Below, piece after piece: positions 1-8,779 of a stretch of 64,000 bases of DNA. Position 1 is the first letter of the stretch. The number at the start of each line of letters is the position of its first letter. Location: assembly GCA_052145115.1 (NCBI GenBank), contig JBKQPG010000035.1:36257-100256 (forward strand), in the 5' to 3' direction. The translations under genes were made by a program, and so were the position numbers. Source of the stretch: CAIVVT01 sp052145115. GTDB taxonomy: Bacteria; Acidobacteriota; Terriglobia; Bryobacterales; Bryobacteraceae. A model generated the notes under the pieces. It did no database searches. It was not told the DNA's origin and saw nothing but the letters and a program-made list of their open reading frames with translations.

Positions 1-330
1 GACCTGGCGCAGTGGGAGACCGATCTCGACCAGAAGCGGCGCGCCGCGGAGCCGGCCCGGGACACCAAACCGCCAGCGCGGAGCTCCGTCCAGAGCGTGA
101 GGAAGAAACGCTCCTACATCGAGCAGCGCGAGTACGACGCCATCGAGGAGAAGATTGTCGCGGCCGAGGAGCGGCTCACGGCGGCGCAGGGCCGCCTGCA
201 GGCGCCCGATGTGGTCAGCGATCCGCAAAAGATCGTCGAGGCCTATGCCGCATTGAACTCCGCGCAACAGGAAGTGGACGCTCTGTACGCCCGCTGGTCG
301 GAGCTGGAAGCCAGACTCCAGACCAACTGA
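1..330 (+). CDS. ABC-F family ATPase, C-terminal part (partial)
   Basis: The window opens inside this gene: the reading frame is open from base 1 and closes with TGA at 328-330, giving the last 109 residues. The visible part is highly charged and predicted coiled coil. It starts with a proline/alanine linker and then a KKRSYIEQREYDAIEEKI-type stretch, closing with ARWSELE. This matches the C-terminal coiled-coil extension of Uup-like ABC-F proteins, which follows the second nucleotide-binding domain and contacts nucleic acid. ABC-F proteins are soluble, ribosome-associated ATPases, not transporters. The ATPase domains lie outside the window, so the subfamily cannot be fixed. The frame continues upstream of the first in-frame ATG-like codon at 97, so 97 is not the start. 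Confidence 0.75.
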   Translation, partial: DLAQWETDLDQKRRAAEPARDTKPPARSSVQSVRKKRSYIEQREYDAIEEKIVAAEERLTAAQGRLQAPDVVSDPQKIVEAYAALNSAQQEVDALYARWSELEARLQTN

Positions 331-362
331 GATTTCATCGGCGAATGCGGCGCCTGTACGGG

Positions 363-1028
363 CTAGAGCAGCGCCGAGCGGAGTTCGTCCAGGTCCTTGC
401 GCAGCGCTTCGACCTGCTCCTGAAGCCTCCTGGTTTCGCCCTCCAGTTCCTCGACGCGTTCCCGCAGGCCGGGCGGGGCAGCCGCCGCCGGAACAGAAAC
501 CGAGGCCGGCGTTTCGGGCGGCGGCGCGAACAGGTGGCGCCAGCGCGGCTCCTTGGCGCCCGGCGCGCGGCTCATCTGCGCGGCCAGCGGCTCCGGTTCG
601 CGCGATGCCAGCTTGTTGAGCGCGTGTTGAACCGTATCGAGGTCGGCAAAGCTATGCAGGTTGGACGTGCGCCCGCGCAATTCGCCAACCGTCTGCGGCC
701 CGCGCAGCAGCAGCACGGCGAGCAGGGCCAGTTCGGCGCTGGAAAGATTGAGCGCGTCGGAGAGCCGGTGCCGGAACTTGGTCACGCGGCTGCCCGCCTC
801 GGAAACGAAGACCGCCAGGCCGAGGCCGCGTAGCGCTTCCAGCGCGCCGTGCACGGTGGCGTCCTCATAGGCCGCCACCGGATCGCGATTCGTCTTCTGA
901 TTGCAGGCGTTGGTCAGCGCGTTCAAGGAAAGCGGATAATATTCGGGCGTCGCCAGGTCCTTTTCGATCAGCGCGCCCAGCACGCGCTGCTCGACAGGGC
1001 CAAGTTCGTAGGGCACATCCCCGAGCAT
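363..1028 (-). CDS. yceH: YceH family protein (DUF480)
   Basis: A 221-residue cytoplasmic protein. The N-terminal half has the DUF480 hallmarks: a winged-helix-like region beginning LGPVEQRVLGALIEK, then TPEYYPLSLNALTNACNQK and a conserved NRDPV. The second half contains LLLRGPQTVGELRGR and the HLF near residue 166, all collinear with E. coli YceH. After residue 180 it carries a proline/alanine linker and a short coiled coil that E. coli YceH lacks. The biochemical role of the family is not established. The ATG at 1028 is preceded by GGAG four bases upstream. It is convergent with the ABC-F gene and divergent from the histidine kinase. Confidence 0.85.
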   Translation of the reverse strand: MLGDVPYELGPVEQRVLGALIEKDLATPEYYPLSLNALTNACNQKTNRDPVAAYEDATVHGALEALRGLGLAVFVSEAGSRVTKFRHRLSDALNLSSAELALLAVLLLRGPQTVGELRGRTSNLHSFADLDTVQHALNKLASREPEPLAAQMSRAPGAKEPRWRHLFAPPPETPASVSVPAAAAPPGLRERVEELEGETRRLQEQVEALRKDLDELRSALL

Positions 1029-1190
1029 GGCACTCCATCCGGGCGGCGATCAAACGGCGCGCCGGCGCGCAGCATCCGCCGCGCAGCTTCCGCCGCGGAC
1101 CATGTGGCTGGTACCATACGGGGAGTTGTACTATGCGGAAAAGGATCAGCGGGATCCGGGATCCGCGGAAATCTGCGTGGGGAGACCAAA

Positions 1191-3428
1191 GTGACGGTCG
1201 GGCTCAGCCATCCAAGTACAAGGATTGGAACAGCCGCCGGAGTCGGAACCGGGTTCCATTCGGGGCGATCTGTGCTGCCTCAAGGGCGAATTGTTCTACT
1301 GCGCTATTTCCAATCCCTGCTGGATGGGTTGCCGGTCGGCAGCCTGCTCCGCCGGCGGAGCGGGCGCGGCAGTCCTGTTGCCAGGCGCCGGAGTGCCGCT
1401 CAAGCCGGCTGGCCGGTCAAGCGGTTGCTGGATCGCAGTCTGAGGACGCTCGCGTCGTTCTGGCAGGCTGCTCCCGAGGCGCTGGCCCTGCTCGACGCCG
1501 AAGGCCGGATCGTCGGCGTCAACACCGCGTTCGAGACGCTGATCGGGCAATCCGAGGAGCAGCTCGAGGGTCGCCTGCTAGGCGAGGTTCTGGGGCGTCG
1601 CGATGGCTCACCGGAGAAGGGTCCGATCCACTTCCACGATCAGAGCCACAGTGACGAACCGCCGGAGCTGGTTGAATGCGAGGTGGCGGGCGGGCCGCTG
1701 TGGCTTGAGTTAAGCTATGGCCGCATCGACAATCCGCGGGCGCCCGCTCTCGTTCTGGCCGTGGTCCGCGACCTGACGCGGCGAATTCTGGCCGAGCGCG
1801 AGCTGCGGGCGACCAACGAACTGCTCTCCAACGCCACGCAATGGGCGCGGGAACTGGCCGCCAGCGCCGAGGTCGCCAGCGCCGCCAAGAGCCACTTTCT
1901 GGCCAGCGTCAGCCATGAGATCCGCACGCCGATGAACGGGATTCTGGGGATGACGGACCTGGCGTTGATGACGGAGCTGACCGCCGAGCAACGCGAGTAC
2001 CTCGAGACGATCCGCTGCTCCGCCGAATCGCTGCTCGGCTTGTTGAACGACATCTTGGATTTCGCCAGGGCTGAAGCCGGCCGCATGGATCTGCGCCCCG
2101 CCCCATTCCGGCTGCGGGAGCAGCTCGACAAGTTCCTGCGGCCTCTAAAACACCACGCTCTCGAGAAGCGGATCAGTCTCGAGTGGGAGGTGAACGGCGA
2201 CGTGCCGGACTCGCTGCTGGGCGACGCCGGGCGGCTGCGCCAAATCCTGATCAACCTGGTGGGCAACGCCATCAAGTTCACCGACTCCGGCGCCGTGGAC
2301 CTGCGCGTTTCGCTGCACGGCGAGCACGGCGGCCATTTGCGCCTGCTGTTTGTCGTTTCCGACACTGGCGTGGGCATGGACCCGGCGCGGTGGCCCGAGA
2401 TCTTCGAGCCTTTCAGGCAGCTCGATGCCAGCACCAAAGGCCGCCGCGGCGGCACCGGCCTGGGCGTTTCCATCTCCGACAAGCTGGCCGAGTTGATGGG
2501 CGGGCGGCTGTACTTCTCCAGCCAGCCGGGCGAGGGCAGCACTTTCGCTTTTTGCGCGGAGCTCGAACACGGCCCGGAGGTGAGCCCGACGGATGAGGAC
2601 CTGGCGGCGGAACGGTTCACCCTCAGCGTCTGGCCGCAGCCGGCGCGGCACTGCCGCTGTCTGGTGGCCGAGGATAACCTCGTGAACCAAAAAATGGTTC
2701 TCAAAATGCTCCAGGTCGGGGGCCACGAAGTGCAGCTGGCCTCCAATGGGCGCGAGGCGGTGGAGCTGGCCACGGCGCAGGAGTTCGATGTAATCCTGAT
2801 GGACATCCAGATGCCCGAAATGGACGGTCTCGAGGCCACGTTGGCATTGCGCGCGGGCGAAGACGACAACTCGCGGCATGTTCCCATCCTGGCCATGACG
2901 GCCCACGCCATGCCGGGCGACCGCGAGCGCTGCCTGCGGGCCGGAATGGATGCCTACCTCAGCAAGCCGGTCCGGATCGGCGACCTGCTGCGGGCGGTGG
3001 ACCATTATGCCAATGCCTGGAGCTCGCCGTTTGAAACGGGTGCGGAACCAGCGCAAGTGAGCGACACTGGAAGGAGCAAGTGGATGGGCGAAGTTGATCA
3101 CAGCGCGGCCCTGGCGCGGGTTGGTGGAGACGCCGATCTGCTCAAGGAACTGGTCGGCATGTTCATGGAGGAATACCCGAAGCTGCTGTCGCAAATCCGC
3201 GAGGGACTGGACCGGCAGGACGCCGCAGCAGTCACGAGCGCGGCGCACCAGCTAAAGGGCCTGCTGGCCCAATTCGGATCCGAGACGGGTCGCCAGGCCG
3301 CCTTCGCGGTCGAGCAACCGGCCCGCCAGGGCGATTTGGCCACGACGGGCGTGAACTGCCAGGTGCTGGAGGCGACCATGCGCCGCATTCACCCGGAGCT
3401 GGCCAAGATGGCAGGCTCCGAAGCTTGA
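1191..3428 (+). CDS. hybrid sensor histidine kinase with PAS, REC and Hpt domains
   Basis: A multi-domain phosphorelay protein of about 745 residues. In order: a PAS-like sensor (about 80-200), a HisKA dimerisation helix with the phospho-accepting His at about residue 242 (SHEIRTPMNGI), and a HATPase_c domain with an N-box NAIKFTDSG and G-boxes DTGVGMD and GGTGLGVSIS. A receiver domain follows with the acceptor Asp near 538 (DVILMDIQMPEMDG) and Lys in LSKPV. The C-terminal Hpt domain has its His near 686 (AAHQLKGLLAQFG). No transmembrane segment is visible, so it is probably cytosolic. One polypeptide thus holds a His-Asp-His relay; the output regulator is not adjacent. The open frame extends back to 849, but that part is the antisense shadow of yceH. 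GTG at 1191 with GGGGAG at 1179-1184 is the best start. A tandem GGGATCC repeat (1151-1164) lies in the leader. Confidence 0.88.
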   Translation: MTVGLSHPSTRIGTAAGVGTGFHSGRSVLPQGRIVLLRYFQSLLDGLPVGSLLRRRSGRGSPVARRRSAAQAGWPVKRLLDRSLRTLASFWQAAPEALALLDAEGRIVGVNTAFETLIGQSEEQLEGRLLGEVLGRRDGSPEKGPIHFHDQSHSDEPPELVECEVAGGPLWLELSYGRIDNPRAPALVLAVVRDLTRRILAERELRATNELLSNATQWARELAASAEVASAAKSHFLASVSHEIRTPMNGILGMTDLALMTELTAEQREYLETIRCSAESLLGLLNDILDFARAEAGRMDLRPAPFRLREQLDKFLRPLKHHALEKRISLEWEVNGDVPDSLLGDAGRLRQILINLVGNAIKFTDSGAVDLRVSLHGEHGGHLRLLFVVSDTGVGMDPARWPEIFEPFRQLDASTKGRRGGTGLGVSISDKLAELMGGRLYFSSQPGEGSTFAFCAELEHGPEVSPTDEDLAAERFTLSVWPQPARHCRCLVAEDNLVNQKMVLKMLQVGGHEVQLASNGREAVELATAQEFDVILMDIQMPEMDGLEATLALRAGEDDNSRHVPILAMTAHAMPGDRERCLRAGMDAYLSKPVRIGDLLRAVDHYANAWSSPFETGAEPAQVSDTGRSKWMGEVDHSAALARVGGDADLLKELVGMFMEEYPKLLSQIREGLDRQDAAAVTSAAHQLKGLLAQFGSETGRQAAFAVEQPARQGDLATTGVNCQVLEATMRRIHPELAKMAGSEA

Positions 3429-3494
3429 CGCGCCGCTGGCGTCGCGCCAGGATCGACGGGAAACGGTGTCGGATCGCAAGACTGTCAGCCAATT

Positions 3495-4340
3495 ATGATG
3501 CCCCTCGAGCCCACGGAGGTCGTTTGCGCCCACAGCCCCGACTCCGACGACGCTTACATGTTCTACGCCCTGGCGACGCGCAAGATCCGCAGCCCGTCGA
3601 TTCAGCTGCGGCACGTTCTGGAGGATATCGAGAGCCTGAACCGGAAAGCCATGGAAGGCGTGTATGGCCTGACGGCGATTTCCTACCATGCCTATCCCTA
3701 CGTGGCGGATAAGTACGTCCTGATGGCCAGCGGATCGAGCATCGGAGACAACTACGGCCCGATGCTTGTCGCCGCCGCTCCCCTGAGCGTGGAAGAGCTG
3801 GCCGGAAAACGCGTCGCCGTGCCGGGCAAGCTGACCACCGCCTATCTCGCGTTGCGCATCCTGCAGCCGGACTTCGAAGCGGTGGTGGTCGGGTTCGATC
3901 ACGTCCTCGAAGCGGTCCGCGAGAAGGTGGCCGACGCCGCCCTGGTGATTCACGAGGCCCAGTTGACTTACTCCAAGGGCGGATACCACCTCATCGCCGA
4001 TCTGGGCAAATGGTTCCTCAATGAGTACGGCCTGCCGCTCCCTCTGGGCGCGAACGCGCTGCGCCGCGACCTCCCGCCCGAGGTCAGGAGCGAGTGCTGC
4101 CGGCTGATGCGGGAGAGCATCACCTACGCGCTTGAGAACCACGAGGAGGCGTTGAACTACGCTCTGCAGTTCGCCCGCGACCTCGAGCTGCCGCTGGCCG
4201 AGAAGTTCGTGGGCATGTACGTCAACCACTACACCGTCGACGCCGGCGAGGTAGTGCCCCGGGCCGCTCAGAAACTGCTCGACCTGGGTTTCGAGGCGGG
4301 CGTGATTCCGCACCGCGTCGAAGTGGAATTCGCGCGCTGA
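3495..4340 (+). CDS. mqnD: 1,4-dihydroxy-6-naphthoate synthase-like protein (futalosine menaquinone pathway)
   Basis: A 281-residue periplasmic-binding-protein fold enzyme of the MqnA/MqnD family, without signal peptide. MqnD converts cyclic dehypoxanthinyl futalosine to 1,4-dihydroxy-6-naphthoate in the alternative menaquinone pathway. Supporting features are the N-terminal SPDSDDAYMFYAL, the DIESLNRKAMEG segment and the AISYHAYPYV stretch. VIHEAQLTY corresponds to the catalytic-His region of MqnD; MqnA differs here. The gene stands alone on the + strand 66 bp after the histidine kinase; other mqn genes are not in the window. ATG codons at 3495 and 3498 are both possible starts. MqnA is the main alternative assignment, but the HE-x-x-LTY motif favours MqnD. 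Confidence 0.78.
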   Translation: MMPLEPTEVVCAHSPDSDDAYMFYALATRKIRSPSIQLRHVLEDIESLNRKAMEGVYGLTAISYHAYPYVADKYVLMASGSSIGDNYGPMLVAAAPLSVEELAGKRVAVPGKLTTAYLALRILQPDFEAVVVGFDHVLEAVREKVADAALVIHEAQLTYSKGGYHLIADLGKWFLNEYGLPLPLGANALRRDLPPEVRSECCRLMRESITYALENHEEALNYALQFARDLELPLAEKFVGMYVNHYTVDAGEVVPRAAQKLLDLGFEAGVIPHRVEVEFAR

Positions 4341-4369
4341 AAAGGCGCGGCCCGCGGCGCCGCCTTCCC

Positions 4370-4375
4370 TACAAT
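4370..4375 (+). promoter_or_regulatory. putative -10 box upstream of HEAT-repeat gene
   Basis: TACAAT ends 12 nt before the ATG at 4388, with a GGGAG ribosome-binding site (4376-4380) between them. No good -35 is visible in the GC-rich DNA upstream. If the box is used, transcription would begin within or just after the Shine-Dalgarno, so it may be coincidental. Confidence 0.3.
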
Positions 4376-4387
4376 GGGAGATAGACT

Positions 4388-5665
4388 ATGCGGCTTCTGA
4401 TCCTCCTCCTGACCATCGCCGTGTGCGCCTCCGCGCGCTCGGACTCTGACGAGAAGCTCAAGCTCAAAGCTATCAAGGACACGGCCCGGCAGGGTTCCAC
4501 CGGCATCCCGGCGATTGCCGGCTACCTGCACGACCCGAGTTCAACGGTGCGCCGCGAGGCCGTCAAGGCGATGGTCGGCATCGGCGGTCTGAACAGCCTC
4601 GACCCGCTGGCCGCCGCCTGCCGCGACAACGACCCCGAGGTGCAACAGCGCGCCACCGACGGCCTGGTCAACTTCTACCTCCCCGGTTACGTCGGCAAAG
4701 GCTGGGAGGATTCGGTCAAACATATTGGCGCCGCCATCAGCAGCGTCTTCAGCCAGCCCAACGACCAGGTGATCGATCCCGATACGCCGGTGCGGCCGGA
4801 AATCGACGCGGAGCTTGCCGCGCTCATCCGCGGCGGGGCTTCGGTGGAGGCGCGCGCCAACGCGGCCCGCGCCGCCGGCATTCTGCGCGACCGGGCCGCC
4901 GTCCCGGCGCTCTCGGCGGCCCTCCAATCCAAGGACGACGATGTGATGATGTTCGAATCGCTGATCGCCTTGCAGAAGATTCGTGATCCCTCCTCCGGTT
5001 CCGCCGCAATCTTCCTGGTGCGCGATCTGGATGAGAAGCTGCAACTTGCGGCCATCGAAACCGTCGGCATCCTGCGCACCGCCGACGCGGTCCCGCATCT
5101 GCGGCGCGTGCTCGAGAACGGAAGCAAAAAAGCCCGCCCGGCGGCCCTGGCAGCCCTGGGCCAGATCGCCGATCCCTCGACCCGGCCGCTGTTTGCCCAG
5201 TACCTCAACGACAAGGACGAGCGGCTGCGCGCCGCGGCTGCCGAGGGCCTGGCGCGGGTCGGCCTGGCGGAGGACCGGCCGGCGGTCGAGGCGCTGTTTC
5301 AGACGGAGAAGAAAACATCGCTGCGGCTTTCGCTAGCCTTCGCCCTGGCCGGGCTGGGCGACGTCGACATGGCCACCGACGGGCCGCTGCGCTACCTCTC
5401 TTCGAATCTCACCAGCCGCGCCTGGAGAGGCGTGGCCGAGCCGTTCCTGGCCGAACTGGCGCGTAAGCCTCAGGTGCGCCAGGCGATCCATCAGATGCTC
5501 AAGGATCTGGGGGACAAGGACGAGCTCATCGGTCTGGCCCGGGTGCTCGCCATTTCCGGCGGCCCGGACTCCATCCCGCCGCTCGAGGAACTCTCCCGCA
5601 ACCCCGATCCGGAGGTCAGCCGGGAAGCCCTGCGGGCTCTCCGTCTGGTCAGGTCACGGTCCTGA
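4388..5665 (+). CDS. secreted HEAT-repeat protein
   Basis: A 425-residue protein with a short hydrophobic N-terminal signal peptide (about 17 residues, ending CASA-RS). After it come at least seven HEAT/PBS-lyase-type helical repeats across the whole chain. Recognisable repeat cores include SSTVRREAVKAMVGIG, DPEVQQRATDGL, EARANAARAAGIL, KARPAALAALGQIADPS and DERLRAAAAEGLARVGLAED. Such solenoids act as protein-protein scaffolds; there is no catalytic motif. Expected location is the periplasm or cell surface. GGGAG at 4376-4380 sits 7 nt before the ATG. Its 3' end overlaps the converging S53 peptidase gene by 17 bp. The specific role is unknown. Confidence 0.8.
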   Translation: MRLLILLLTIAVCASARSDSDEKLKLKAIKDTARQGSTGIPAIAGYLHDPSSTVRREAVKAMVGIGGLNSLDPLAAACRDNDPEVQQRATDGLVNFYLPGYVGKGWEDSVKHIGAAISSVFSQPNDQVIDPDTPVRPEIDAELAALIRGGASVEARANAARAAGILRDRAAVPALSAALQSKDDDVMMFESLIALQKIRDPSSGSAAIFLVRDLDEKLQLAAIETVGILRTADAVPHLRRVLENGSKKARPAALAALGQIADPSTRPLFAQYLNDKDERLRAAAAEGLARVGLAEDRPAVEALFQTEKKTSLRLSLAFALAGLGDVDMATDGPLRYLSSNLTSRAWRGVAEPFLAELARKPQVRQAIHQMLKDLGDKDELIGLARVLAISGGPDSIPPLEELSRNPDPEVSREALRALRLVRSRS

Positions 5666-7037
5666 TCCGCGTCCCACGGCCCGCATGAGCGCTGGCGCCC
5701 GCTCCGCCCGCGCCGCGGTGCGGAACCGGCCCCAACGCAATGCAGCCGGGACTCTGAGCCGCGGATAGGCGGGCGTCGGGCTTGAGTGGAGCCGGCAGAA
5801 TCGGCGGCTGCTTCAGGGCGGTCAGGTAATTCATCAGCACGCCTCCAATGGGGCTGCCCAAGCCGGTCACGAAATCCCAACCCGGCCCCGCAAGGAGCGC
5901 CCCCCCGCCCACCGTGATGTCCTTGAAATACGTCGCGTAGCTGCGGCCGGCGAGGGAATACAGCTGTGGCAGCAACATATACAGCGCCGGGCTGGCGGTC
6001 TTGAAGTAAGTGGATGCCCGATACCCGTTCACGTCGGCGACAATCGCCGCAAACAATTGAGCTGACAGGCTGGTGCCGCCCAGGATAGACCAACCACCCT
6101 GGCGCGAAATGTAGACCTGCACGCCGCTGGCCGGGTCGCCGTCCAAAGCCACGTCGGGGGTGCCCCGCGTGGTGCACGAGGAAGGCAGCCAGCCGCTCTG
6201 GAAGGCGGGCTGGGGCGTGTAAAGGCTGCATCCGCCGCCCGATCCGCCATCGGCGTCGTTCCACGCCGTCTCGACCACGGGCAGAATGATAAAACCCTGG
6301 CTGTCGACGGCGAAACTCGTGCCGCCGACCGCAATCACATTCGGCGAACTCGCCGGATAGCTGATCGTGTCGCCTTTGTCGCCGGAGGCGGCCACGAACG
6401 TCACGCCCTCCTGGTAGAAAACCGTGGTGTCATATTGGCCTTGCCCGCACATCTCCGGGCCGCCCCAGCTCATCGCTACGACGGAGGCATGCAGTTTGGC
6501 GTAGCTGACCGCCGCGAACAGATCGGTATTGGACTCCGATTTGGCTTCCACCAGCAGGATATTGGAGGAGGGCGCCATGGCGTGCACCCACTGAGTGTCC
6601 AGGTTGATCTCCTGTTCCCACCCCGAATTGCGGATTGGGTAGACCTGCGTGCCGTTCTGGTCGACTTTGGTGAAGCAACCATTCGCGGTCGTGCAGGGCG
6701 GCAGACCATAGTTATTGCTGAAAAAGTTCAGATCGGATTCCGCATTCGGCGAATCGTAGGCATCCACGATCGCGATCGTAGTCGTGTATTCGATCAGCGA
6801 AAGCCCGTAGATGCTCTGCATCTGGCTGGGGGTCACATACGGCGTTCCGGTGGTGGTCGTCGTCTGGGGCGCCCCCAGATAGCGGCCCCGCGTCCACAGT
6901 GGCGGCCGCGCCTCCCAGCCTCCATTGCCGCGCACGCCGGAATGAATGGGGAAAACCCGTCGCGGCGGTCCTAGCGCCGGCTGCGCCGGCAGTACGGAGG
7001 CCGCCAGCGCCAGACACAGCAAACGCAGAGATTGCAA
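5649..7037 (-). CDS. secreted S53 (sedolisin/kumamolisin) serine-carboxyl peptidase lacking a propeptide
   Basis: An acid-acting endopeptidase of the sedolisin family, predicted secreted. From a TTG start at 7037, the signal peptide covers roughly residues 1-18. The start is chosen because GAAGGAG lies 5 nt upstream and it begins exactly at a signal peptide. The catalytic set is visible: E143 and D147 in EQEINLD, the oxyanion Asp220 in SGDKG, and nucleophile Ser323 in GGTSLSA. The calcium-site Asp373 lies in KDITVG. Normal family members carry a propeptide of about 150-180 residues (Pro-kumamolisin domain) before the catalytic core; here only about 50 residues separate the leader from it. A longer in-frame reading to 7268 adds only Arg-rich sequence with no propeptide. 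It converges with the HEAT gene. Confidence 0.82.
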   Translation of the reverse strand: MQSLRLLCLALAASVLPAQPALGPPRRVFPIHSGVRGNGGWEARPPLWTRGRYLGAPQTTTTTGTPYVTPSQMQSIYGLSLIEYTTTIAIVDAYDSPNAESDLNFFSNNYGLPPCTTANGCFTKVDQNGTQVYPIRNSGWEQEINLDTQWVHAMAPSSNILLVEAKSESNTDLFAAVSYAKLHASVVAMSWGGPEMCGQGQYDTTVFYQEGVTFVAASGDKGDTISYPASSPNVIAVGGTSFAVDSQGFIILPVVETAWNDADGGSGGGCSLYTPQPAFQSGWLPSSCTTRGTPDVALDGDPASGVQVYISRQGGWSILGGTSLSAQLFAAIVADVNGYRASTYFKTASPALYMLLPQLYSLAGRSYATYFKDITVGGGALLAGPGWDFVTGLGSPIGGVLMNYLTALKQPPILPAPLKPDARLSAAQSPGCIALGPVPHRGAGGAGASAHAGRGTRIRTVT

Positions 7038-7227
7038 AAGTACTCCTTCGCGCAGCAAATCACGGCTCATCTGGACGCGCCGCACAAGCGCTCCCATCCG
7101 GGCCCTGCGGCTCACCACCCATCCTGCGAGCGACAGTTGGAAGCTAGTATGAATTAAGCCGAAATCCCGGTCAAGCGCCCGCGCCGGCTCAGCCGCCGGA
7201 CCGGCTGTCCTCCGGCGGAGATACTCG

Positions 7228-8490
7228 TCACGGCGTCCGCTGGACCGCGCCGGGAGGCGCAGGCGCATCCAGTCCCGGCGTCGGCTCCGGGGCCTCCCGT
7301 TCCGCCTCGGCCAGCCGCTGCTGCAATTCGCGCTCGCGGGCCGCTTCCCTGGCGCGGCCCAATTGCTCGTAGACCTGCGCCAGGTGCAGGTGCGCCGCGG
7401 AGGCCTGCGGATCCAGCGCGATGCTCTTCTCGAGCTCCTCCAGCGCGGCCTTATATTGGCGCCTGCTTTGCAGGACGCAACCCGCCAGGTAGCGCGCCTC
7501 GGCCCCGTCCGCCTTCAACGCCAGCGACTTCCGGAGCAGAGCCAGCGCCTGGTCGGCCTGCGGCGCCGCCTCACCCGGCCGGGACTGCGCCAACAGCGCC
7601 TTGGCATTCAGCAGGTAGCCCTCGGCATCGGCCGGATTGGCGGCGTTGAATTCAGCAAATCGCCGAGCCACCTCCGGCCGCCGGTCGCCGGCGTGGTCCA
7701 CAATCCGCCCCAGCAGAATGTAGGCCTGCCGGGCGTCCGGCACCTCCGCGATCACTTTCAGGAACTCATCCACCGCTTCGCCGAAGCGCCCCATGGCGGA
7801 GTAGCACAGCCCCAGTGCCAGCCCGATCTGCGGTCCCGGCCCGAAGATCTGCCGGGCGTTCACCAGGACCCCCACAGCGCTGGCGTAATCCCGCCGCAGG
7901 ATGTACATCTGGGCCAGCCGGTAATGCGCCTCCTCGTCGTGCCGCCCCGGCCCCAGGGCCGCTTTCAGTTGCGCCGCCGCATTGTCCCAGTCGTGAACCG
8001 CGGTGTAGGCCTGGCCCAGAATCGTGCGCAGTTCCGGGCTGGCGTCGTTGGCCAGTCCCCGGCGGCCGGCCTCGATCGCCTGCTGTGGCAGCCCCGCTTC
8101 CAGGTACAGCGCCGCCGCCCGGCGCCACGCCGTTTGGTCCTGCGGCTTCTTCTCGGCGTAACGCGCCTCCAGCGCCGCCGCTTTTTTCAGGTCGGGTTGA
8201 AGCTCGATGAACAGTCTGGCCAGCTCGTCCAGCACGCGCGCATCGTCGCCGGCCAGCGCCTCGGCCTTGTCGGCCGCAGCCAGCGCCTGCGCGGCCTTTT
8301 TACGTTGGGCATACACTCGCGCCAGTTCTAGCCACGCCCGCGCGTTACTCGGCTCCCGCCGCGCCGCCTGCTCCAGGCGCGCCTGCGTCTTGGCCAGCTC
8401 GCTGCCGTCGAGAGTGTCCATTACCTGGCGCTGCGCGTCGGGCGGCTGGAGGGGTGCGAGCAGCACAATCGGCCACAGAAGCCAGGTCAT
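7228..8490 (-). CDS. secreted tetratricopeptide-repeat protein
   Basis: A 420-residue protein with a short N-terminal hydrophobic leader ending near residue 19 (Gln-rich after it). It then has about nine TPR units from residue 40 to 390. Clear TPR signatures are ARAWLELARVYAQRKK, DASPELRTILGQAY, DEEAHYRLAQMYILRRD and SAAHLHLAQVYEQLGR. The C-terminus is a charged coiled coil followed by a Pro/Ala-rich tail. No enzyme domain is present, so it is probably a periplasmic or envelope scaffold. It lies 190 bp upstream of the S53 peptidase on the same strand and may share its transcript. The partner is unknown. Confidence 0.8.
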   Translation of the reverse strand: MTWLLWPIVLLAPLQPPDAQRQVMDTLDGSELAKTQARLEQAARREPSNARAWLELARVYAQRKKAAQALAAADKAEALAGDDARVLDELARLFIELQPDLKKAAALEARYAEKKPQDQTAWRRAAALYLEAGLPQQAIEAGRRGLANDASPELRTILGQAYTAVHDWDNAAAQLKAALGPGRHDEEAHYRLAQMYILRRDYASAVGVLVNARQIFGPGPQIGLALGLCYSAMGRFGEAVDEFLKVIAEVPDARQAYILLGRIVDHAGDRRPEVARRFAEFNAANPADAEGYLLNAKALLAQSRPGEAAPQADQALALLRKSLALKADGAEARYLAGCVLQSRRQYKAALEELEKSIALDPQASAAHLHLAQVYEQLGRAREAARERELQQRLAEAEREAPEPTPGLDAPAPPGAVQRTP

Positions 8491-8628
8491 CGCGCGGGAT
8501 CGCTACGCTCCGGGTGCAACTGCTGTGTCACACACTATGATCCCACCCCACGCATCTTGTTTAGATTCCTGGCGCGCGTGTCGCCACCCGCTCTATAGAT
8601 GCGCGCGAGGGGAAATGCTCCGCAGATC

Positions 8629-8717
8629 TGGTGGCCGAGGTGGGGGTCGAACCCACACGTTCAGTAAAGAACGCCAGATTTTGAGTCTGGTGCGTCTGCC
8701 AGTTCCGCCACTCGGCC
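8629..8717 (-). tRNA. tRNA-Leu (anticodon CAA)
   Basis: A complete 89-nt class II tRNA on the minus strand including encoded CCA. The acceptor stem GGCCGAG pairs with CTCGGCC. The anticodon stem CCAGA/TCTGG encloses the loop CTCAAAA, giving anticodon CAA. A long variable arm typical of tRNA-Leu follows, then the T-arm GTGGG-TTCGACC-CCCAC. It sits alone between the TPR gene and the polyketide synthase gene. Confidence 0.97.
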
Positions 8718-8779
8718 GGGAACGGACTACCGTCAATTGTAACTGGCTGGCTCGCGTGGAAGAAAGCCCGCGCGCCGCG

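Noticed and set aside
849..1190. Upstream extension of the histidine kinase reading frame
   Set aside because: It lies antisense to yceH and has no domain; a GTG at 1191 with a good ribosome-binding site gives a sensible start.
1715..2911. 398-codon minus-strand open frame
   Set aside because: It is the high-GC shadow of the kinase domains; composition is Ser/Arg-rich with no family features.
3252..4313. 353-codon minus-strand open frame
   Set aside because: It is antisense to mqnD, whose protein family is clear.
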